This document shows positions 14,214 through 18,800 of a stretch of DNA of 18,800 bases, piece by piece. The notes under the pieces are model-generated. The model was not told the origin of the DNA. It did no database searches and saw only the letters and a program-made list of their open reading frames with translations. This stretch comes from Bacteroidales bacterium (GTDB lineage Bacteria; Bacteroidota; Bacteroidia; Bacteroidales; UBA932). Position 1 is the first letter of the stretch; each line of letters opens with the position of its first letter. The stretch spans positions 1-18,800 of the forward strand of contig JAFUUB010000058.1 of the NCBI GenBank assembly GCA_017483985.1. Reading direction: 5' to 3'. The position numbers and the translations under genes were made by a program.

Positions 14214-15554
14214 ATGAACCATCAACGAGATTTGACCTTCAGGCAGCTGGTCGACCTGAGTTTCGGATTCTTCGGAGTCCAGATCGCCTATGCCCTGCAG
14301 AGTGCCAATATCAGCCGGATTTTCGCCACCCTCGGCGCAGACCCGCACCAACTCTCCTTCTTCTGGATCCTCCCCCCGCTGATGGGGATGATCGTCCAGC
14401 CCCTCATCGGCAAATGGTCCGACCGCACCTGGAGCCGGATGGGACGCCGCAAGCCGTACCTGATCATCGGCGCCCTCATCGCCGTGCTGGTGATGGTGTT
14501 CCTGCCCAATGCCGGCAACCTGCATTTCAGCGCGCGGGTCTTCCTCGGCCTGAACATGGCCATGTGGTTCGGCCTGTTCTCGCTGATCTTCCTCGACACC
14601 TCCATCAACGTCGCCATGCAGCCCTTCAAGATGATGGTCGGCGACATGGTGAACGAGCGCCAGAAGACCACCGCCTACAGCATCCAGAGTTTCCTGTGCA
14701 ACGCGGGTTCCCTGGTCGGCTACATCTTCCCCATCCTCTTCACCTGGATCGGCATCTCCAACGTGGCTCCGCAGGGCGTGGTGCCGGACAGTGTGATCTA
14801 CTCGTTCTATGTGGGCGCGGCCATCCTCATCCTCTGCGTCCTGTACACCTTCCTGCGCGTGAAGGAGATGCCGCCGAAGGAATATGCCGAATTCCACGGT
14901 ATCGACCTGCAGAAGCAGGAGAAGACGGAGGGCGCCGGCCTCCTGGAACTCCTCGTCAAGGCGCCGAAGACATTCTGGACCGTCGGCCTCGTCCAGTTCT
15001 TCTCGTGGGCCGCCTTCCTCTATATGTGGACCTACACCAACGGCGCCATCGCCGACAATGTGTGGCACACTGCCGACACGGCCTCCGAGGCCTACCAGGC
15101 GGCCGGCAACTGGGTCGGCGTCCTGTTCGCCGTCCAGGCGGTCGGCTCCATCCTCTGGGCCACGGTCCTGCCCCGCTTCCGGAACATCCGGCTCGCCTAT
15201 GTGCTGAGCCTCCTGGTCGGCGCGGCCGGATTCGCCTCCGTCCTCTTCATCCATGACCAGTATGTGCTGTTCATCAGTTACTTCCTCATCGGATTCGCCT
15301 GGGCCGCCATGCTCGCCCTCCCGTTCACCCTGCTGACCAACGCCCTCGAGGGGAGCCCCTACATGGGCAGTTACCTCGGCCTGTTCAACTGCACCATCTG
15401 CCTGCCGCAGATCGTCGCGGCGGCGACGGGCGGCCTGGTCATGACCCTCGTGGGCGGCAGCCAGCCGATGATGCTCCTGGTGGCGGGCATCTTCCTGGTG
15501 TGCGGCGCCCTCTGCGTCCGCTTCATCGAAGTCAGACACAACAACAAATCATAA
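14214..15554 (+). CDS. MFS sugar transporter (GPH/SLC45-like)
   Basis: This 446-aa protein has about twelve membrane helices and belongs to the major facilitator superfamily. The loop KWSDRTWSRMGRRKPYLI at 67-84 is the family signature between helices 2 and 3 in the form seen in glycoside and sucrose/maltose carriers. It should move a mono- or disaccharide across the inner membrane with a cation. ATG 14214 gives MNHQRDLTFRQLVDLSFGFFG, a usual start in this family; the frame stays open far upstream but runs antisense through the kinase gene. The SusC-like gene follows after 19 bases, so it is the first gene of a polysaccharide utilisation operon. Transporters of this type accompany alpha-glucan loci in other Bacteroidota, so a maltose-like substrate is possible but not shown. 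Confidence 0.88.
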   Translation: MNHQRDLTFRQLVDLSFGFFGVQIAYALQSANISRIFATLGADPHQLSFFWILPPLMGMIVQPLIGKWSDRTWSRMGRRKPYLIIGALIAVLVMVFLPNAGNLHFSARVFLGLNMAMWFGLFSLIFLDTSINVAMQPFKMMVGDMVNERQKTTAYSIQSFLCNAGSLVGYIFPILFTWIGISNVAPQGVVPDSVIYSFYVGAAILILCVLYTFLRVKEMPPKEYAEFHGIDLQKQEKTEGAGLLELLVKAPKTFWTVGLVQFFSWAAFLYMWTYTNGAIADNVWHTADTASEAYQAAGNWVGVLFAVQAVGSILWATVLPRFRNIRLAYVLSLLVGAAGFASVLFIHDQYVLFISYFLIGFAWAAMLALPFTLLTNALEGSPYMGSYLGLFNCTICLPQIVAAATGGLVMTLVGGSQPMMLLVAGIFLVCGALCVRFIEVRHNNKS

Positions 15555-15573
15555 TCAACTAACTACACACTCA

Positions 15574-18552
15574 ATGAAAAGGATTTTAACCGCAGTTGCA
15601 GTGCTCGTCGCAGCCTGCGCTACCGTATTCGCCCAGGGCGGATATCAGGTTAAAGGTGTCGTAGTCGATGCACAGGGTCCCGTGATCGGGGCGACCGTCC
15701 TCCAGGTCGGAACGTCCAACGGTACGTCTACGGGCCTCGACGGCGACTACATCCTCTATGTCCCGAGCGCCGATGTGCAGATCGAAATCAGCTGCATCGG
15801 CTATGCGTCCCAGACCTTCACCGCCTCCGCCGTCCCGGCCACGGTCGTCCTCACCGAGGACACCGAATTCCTCGACGACGTCGTGGTCATCGGTTACGGT
15901 ACCGTCAAGAAGAGCGACCTCACGGGATCGGTCTCGACGGTCAAGGCGGACCAGATCAACAAGGGTATGATCTCTTCTCCTGCCCAACTTCTCGCCGGCA
16001 AGTCCAGCGGTGTCGTCGTGACGGCCGGTGACGGTATGCCGGGTTCCAGTTCTACGATCCGGATCCGTGGCGGTTCTTCTTTGAATGCGACCAACGATCC
16101 GCTCGTGGTGGTCGACGGACTTCCGATCGGCGGTACCGGTGTCTCCGGTATGGGAGATGCACTGGCCTCGATCAACCCGAGCGATATCGAGAGTTTCACG
16201 GTACGGAAGGATGCATCTGCAACGGCTATCTACGGTTCCCGGGCCTCCAACGGCGTCATCATCATCACGACCAAGAAAGGTTCTTCAGCCAACACCCGTC
16301 CCAATGTGACGGCCGACTTCACGACCTCCATCTCCCAGAATGCCAAGTTCCTGGATGTGCTGGACGGCGATGAGATTCGGGCTGCCATGCAACGGTATTA
16401 CGGAGATAACGAGTCGGCGATGGCTGCTGTCGGAACTGAAAACACAGATTGGCAGAAGCAGATCTGGCGGACCGGCTTCAGTTATGAAGGCAATGTGGGT
16501 GTCAGCGGCAATGTCAAGGTCGGTGAGACCGTCCTTCCGTATCGGGTTTCGGGTGGTTATCTCGGTCAGAAAGGTACCCTCAAGACCTCCTCGATGGACC
16601 GTGGAACCTTGGCCTTCAACCTGAATCCTCAACTGCTCGACAAGCATCTCACCGTTTCCCTGAACGGTAAGGGCATGTATATCAAGAACAACTTCGCTAA
16701 TACGGCTGCCATCGGCCAGGCGGTCCAATACGACCCGACCCAGGCCATCTACGATCAGGACGGCATCCATGGATACCGCAGTTGGGGTACGGCCAATACG
16801 CTCGGAACCAATCCGGTGGCTTCCCTCAATGAGAAATTCGACAAGGCGGACGCCAAGCGGTTCATCGGGAATGCCCAGTTCGACTACAAGATCCACGGCC
16901 TGGAAGACCTGCGCCTGAATCTCAACCTGGGCCTTGACTTCTCCAAGTCAGACGGAACGGTGGATATCCTCTATGGCTCCGAGCAGTCTTTCCACTCCCA
17001 GACGGAGGCCGGAGCCGGACGTCATACCGATTACGACCAGATCCGTCGGGACCAGACCCTCGAATTCTATGCGGATTATAACAAAGCCCTCGCCGAGAAG
17101 CATGTCATCGATGTGATGGCAGGTTATTCCTGGCAGCATTTCTGGCATTCTTCCAACAGTTTCTCCCACCATGCGTTGACCGATGAGGATGGCAACGACC
17201 TTGGCATCGACCTGACCGACCCGGCCAATATCTACGAGGACAGCCATAACAAGTTCGAGAACTACCTGGTGTCTTTCTTCGGTCGTCTGAATTATACGTA
17301 TGACGATCGCTATTTTGCGACGGCGACGTTCCGTTATGACGGAACTTCCCGTTTCTCCAACAATAAGTGGGGCTTCTTCCCTTCCGTCGCTCTGGCATGG
17401 AATGCCAAGAATGAGGAATTCCTCCGGGATGTCAACGCTGTTTCCGCTCTCAAGGTACGTCTCTCTTGGGGACAGACCGGTCAGCAGGATGTGGCTGGCG
17501 ATTCTTATCCGACCCTGCCTACGTATACATTCAGCCAGCAGGGCTCCTGGTATTATTTCGGTGACAAGTTGATCGTCCCGATCCGTCCGGACGGCTACAA
17601 TGCCGACCTGCGTTGGGAGACGACAACCACCTATAATGCCGGCGTCGACCTCGGTTTCCTGAACGGCCGTCTCACGACCTCCCTTGACGGGTATTACCGC
17701 AAGACCACCGACTTGCTCAACTATACGCCGGTCGCCGCAGGTGCCAACCTCAAGAATTACTTGAATGCCAATATCGGGACCCTGGTCAATAAGGGTGTCG
17801 AACTCGATGTGAACTATATCGTTTTCGAGACGCGCGACCTCTCTTGGCAGGTCGGCGTCAACGGCGCCTTCAACCATCAGAAGATCACGAAGATGACGAC
17901 CAACGATGGCGATGGCTATAAGGGTGTTCCGACGGGTGACATTTCCGGCGCCGTCGGAAATAAGATTCAGATGCACATGACGGGCTATGCGCCGAATGCT
18001 TTCTATGTCTACAAGCAGATTTACGACGAGGATGGCAAGCCGATCATGGGCGCCTATGCCGATTTGAACGGGGATGGAACTGTGGATGAGGATGATATGT
18101 ACTACTGCAAGGATCCGCACCCGAAGGTGACCCTCGGCTTCAATACTTCCCTCAACTACAAGTCGTGGACCTTCGCCGCTTCCGCCCATGCCAATTTCGG
18201 CAACTATGTCTATGACAACAATTCTTCCCAGTTGGGCCTGTTGAGCGACCTCTGGACCAACAACTTCATTGCCAACCGTGTACCGCAAGGCATTGAGGAC
18301 GGGTTCACCAAGGCGCAGTATTTCTCCGACTACTATATCAAGAATGCCTCGTTCTTCAAACTGGACAACGTGACGACAGGATATACGTTCAACCTCCCGA
18401 AAGAAATGACACTCAATGTGTTCGGAACGGTCCAGAACGTGTTCTGCCTCTCTCCTTACAAGGGTATCGATCCGGAGATCTTCAACGGGATCGACTCCAA
18501 CCTCTGGCCGCGTCCGAGAACTTTCGTCCTGGGCGTCAAGTTTAACTTTTAA
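15574..18552 (+). CDS. SusC/RagA-family TonB-dependent outer-membrane transporter
   Basis: This 992-aa protein imports oligosaccharides or other large substrates across the outer membrane with energy from TonB. It begins with a signal peptide (MKRILTAVAVLVAACATVFA, cleavage before Q21). A carboxypeptidase-regulatory-like domain follows at about 24-95 (VKGVVVDAQGPVIGATV). The SusC hallmark DDVVVIGYGTVKKSDLTGSV lies at 101-120, then a plug domain to about 236 with IRIRGGSSLNATNDPLVVVD and DIESFTVRKDASATAIYGSR. The rest is a beta-barrel, closing with the terminal phenylalanine of outer-membrane barrels (FVLGVKFNF). No frameshift is seen and length is typical. Codon use becomes less GC-rich here than in the MFS gene just upstream. 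It is followed by a SusD-like gene 18 bases later. The substrate cannot be told from this gene alone. Confidence 0.97.
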   Translation: MKRILTAVAVLVAACATVFAQGGYQVKGVVVDAQGPVIGATVLQVGTSNGTSTGLDGDYILYVPSADVQIEISCIGYASQTFTASAVPATVVLTEDTEFLDDVVVIGYGTVKKSDLTGSVSTVKADQINKGMISSPAQLLAGKSSGVVVTAGDGMPGSSSTIRIRGGSSLNATNDPLVVVDGLPIGGTGVSGMGDALASINPSDIESFTVRKDASATAIYGSRASNGVIIITTKKGSSANTRPNVTADFTTSISQNAKFLDVLDGDEIRAAMQRYYGDNESAMAAVGTENTDWQKQIWRTGFSYEGNVGVSGNVKVGETVLPYRVSGGYLGQKGTLKTSSMDRGTLAFNLNPQLLDKHLTVSLNGKGMYIKNNFANTAAIGQAVQYDPTQAIYDQDGIHGYRSWGTANTLGTNPVASLNEKFDKADAKRFIGNAQFDYKIHGLEDLRLNLNLGLDFSKSDGTVDILYGSEQSFHSQTEAGAGRHTDYDQIRRDQTLEFYADYNKALAEKHVIDVMAGYSWQHFWHSSNSFSHHALTDEDGNDLGIDLTDPANIYEDSHNKFENYLVSFFGRLNYTYDDRYFATATFRYDGTSRFSNNKWGFFPSVALAWNAKNEEFLRDVNAVSALKVRLSWGQTGQQDVAGDSYPTLPTYTFSQQGSWYYFGDKLIVPIRPDGYNADLRWETTTTYNAGVDLGFLNGRLTTSLDGYYRKTTDLLNYTPVAAGANLKNYLNANIGTLVNKGVELDVNYIVFETRDLSWQVGVNGAFNHQKITKMTTNDGDGYKGVPTGDISGAVGNKIQMHMTGYAPNAFYVYKQIYDEDGKPIMGAYADLNGDGTVDEDDMYYCKDPHPKVTLGFNTSLNYKSWTFAASAHANFGNYVYDNNSSQLGLLSDLWTNNFIANRVPQGIEDGFTKAQYFSDYYIKNASFFKLDNVTTGYTFNLPKEMTLNVFGTVQNVFCLSPYKGIDPEIFNGIDSNLWPRPRTFVLGVKFNF

Positions 18553-18554
18553 TC

Positions 18555-18561
18555 AAGGAGG
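18555..18561 (+). promoter_or_regulatory. strong Shine-Dalgarno before the SusD-like gene
   Basis: AAGGAGG lies nine bases before the ATG at 18571. It is the only full anti-16S match in front of a gene in this window and fixes the start. Bacteroidota genes usually lack such a site, so it stands out. Confidence 0.7.
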
Positions 18562-18570
18562 ATTTTTGCT

Positions 18571-18800
18571 ATGAAAATGAAAAGTCTTTCTATCCTTGCG
18601 GCTGCCGCTTTGTTTTCCGGCGCCGTGACCTCCTGTGTCGATGACCTTGATGTCACCCCGATCGACCCGAATGTGACCCTTCCTGAAACGGTCCTTGATA
18701 GCGAAGATGCATATGCGCAGTTGTTGGCCAAATGTTACGTCTCCCTGTCGGTGAGTGGCTCTGAAGGACCTGATAAAGATCCGGATATCGATGGCGTCGA
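18571..18800 (+). CDS. SusD-like outer-membrane lipoprotein (partial, cut by window end)
   Basis: The first 76 residues are present; the gene runs off the right edge. The N-terminus is a lipoprotein signal, MKMKSLSILAAAALFSGAVTSC, with lipobox VTSC and lipidated C22, followed by VDDLDVTPIDPN, a usual SusD/RagB opening, and an early helix DSEDAYAQLLAKCYVSLS. SusD-like proteins bind glycan at the cell surface and act as the lid of the SusC barrel. Position directly after a SusC gene and the strong ribosome site support the call. Glycan-binding residues lie beyond the window. Confidence 0.9.
   Translation, partial: MKMKSLSILAAAALFSGAVTSCVDDLDVTPIDPNVTLPETVLDSEDAYAQLLAKCYVSLSVSGSEGPDKDPDIDGV

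Noticed and set aside
12693..15539. Very long open frame (948 codons) on the minus strand across the MFS gene and into the kinase, and its plus-strand mirror (12909-15554)
   Set aside because: The extra length is antisense to well-supported genes, its residues are biased to H, D, E, Q, G and R as in GC-rich shadow frames, and the true starts at 14066 and 14214 fit family N-termini and promoters.
1..18800. CRISPR array, toxin-antitoxin, restriction or other defence genes
   Set aside because: No regularly spaced direct repeats and no protein of such families was seen on either strand.

Overview
This window looks like a chromosomal piece of a high-GC member of the Bacteroidota, most likely Bacteroidales. 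The grounds are a SusC/SusD pair preceded by an MFS sugar transporter, promoters of the Bacteroidota type (-7 box TAnnTTTG, -33 box TTTG about 19-20 bases upstream), very little Shine-Dalgarno use, a split transketolase, and an ECF sigma / small membrane protein / Spy-like periplasmic protein set. I cannot name the genus from sequence alone.

Layout, left to right. (1) 1-1366 is visibly more A/T-rich than the rest. It holds an IS110-family transposase that starts at the very edge of the window and a 69-aa unknown acidic ORF, followed by hairpin-rich DNA. (2) A secreted histidine-type phosphatase lies on the minus strand with a strong terminator at its 3' end. Upstream of it are a long perfect hairpin and a tRNA-Pro(UGG) gene with a textbook Bacteroidota promoter. 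(3) On the plus strand come an iron-containing alcohol dehydrogenase of the YqhD/butanol dehydrogenase type and a LolD-type ABC ATPase. A 133-bp palindromic, multi-hairpin element separates them from the convergent operon that follows. (4) A minus-strand operon, read from 8780 to 5387, holds transketolase N-half, transketolase C-half, ECF sigma factor, a single-pass membrane protein and a Spy/CpxP-like periplasmic protein. The last four junctions are overlapping or tight, and a 23-bp stem fills the gap between the two transketolase halves. (5) Divergent from it, lepA (EF4) and menA run on the plus strand. (6) Convergent to these are a LytTR response regulator and, upstream of it with its own promoter, a LytS/YehU-type histidine kinase. 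(7) Divergent from the kinase, an MFS sugar transporter, a SusC-like TonB-dependent transporter and the start of a SusD-like lipoprotein form the beginning of a polysaccharide utilisation locus that runs off the right edge.

How the parts may work together. The transporter set is a complete import route on paper: SusD binds and SusC imports oligosaccharide across the outer membrane, and the MFS protein moves the product across the inner membrane. The divergent kinase and separately promoted regulator could sense envelope or nutrient state, but no site ties them to the locus. The sigma-factor operon links a pentose phosphate enzyme to an envelope-type stress module by direct 4-bp stop/start overlap.

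The least explained signals are non-coding: several long palindromes with self-complementary tips between genes, and a set of promoters placed so close to start codons that leaderless or nearly leaderless mRNAs are predicted. I did not find a clear new defence or enzyme system in this window.
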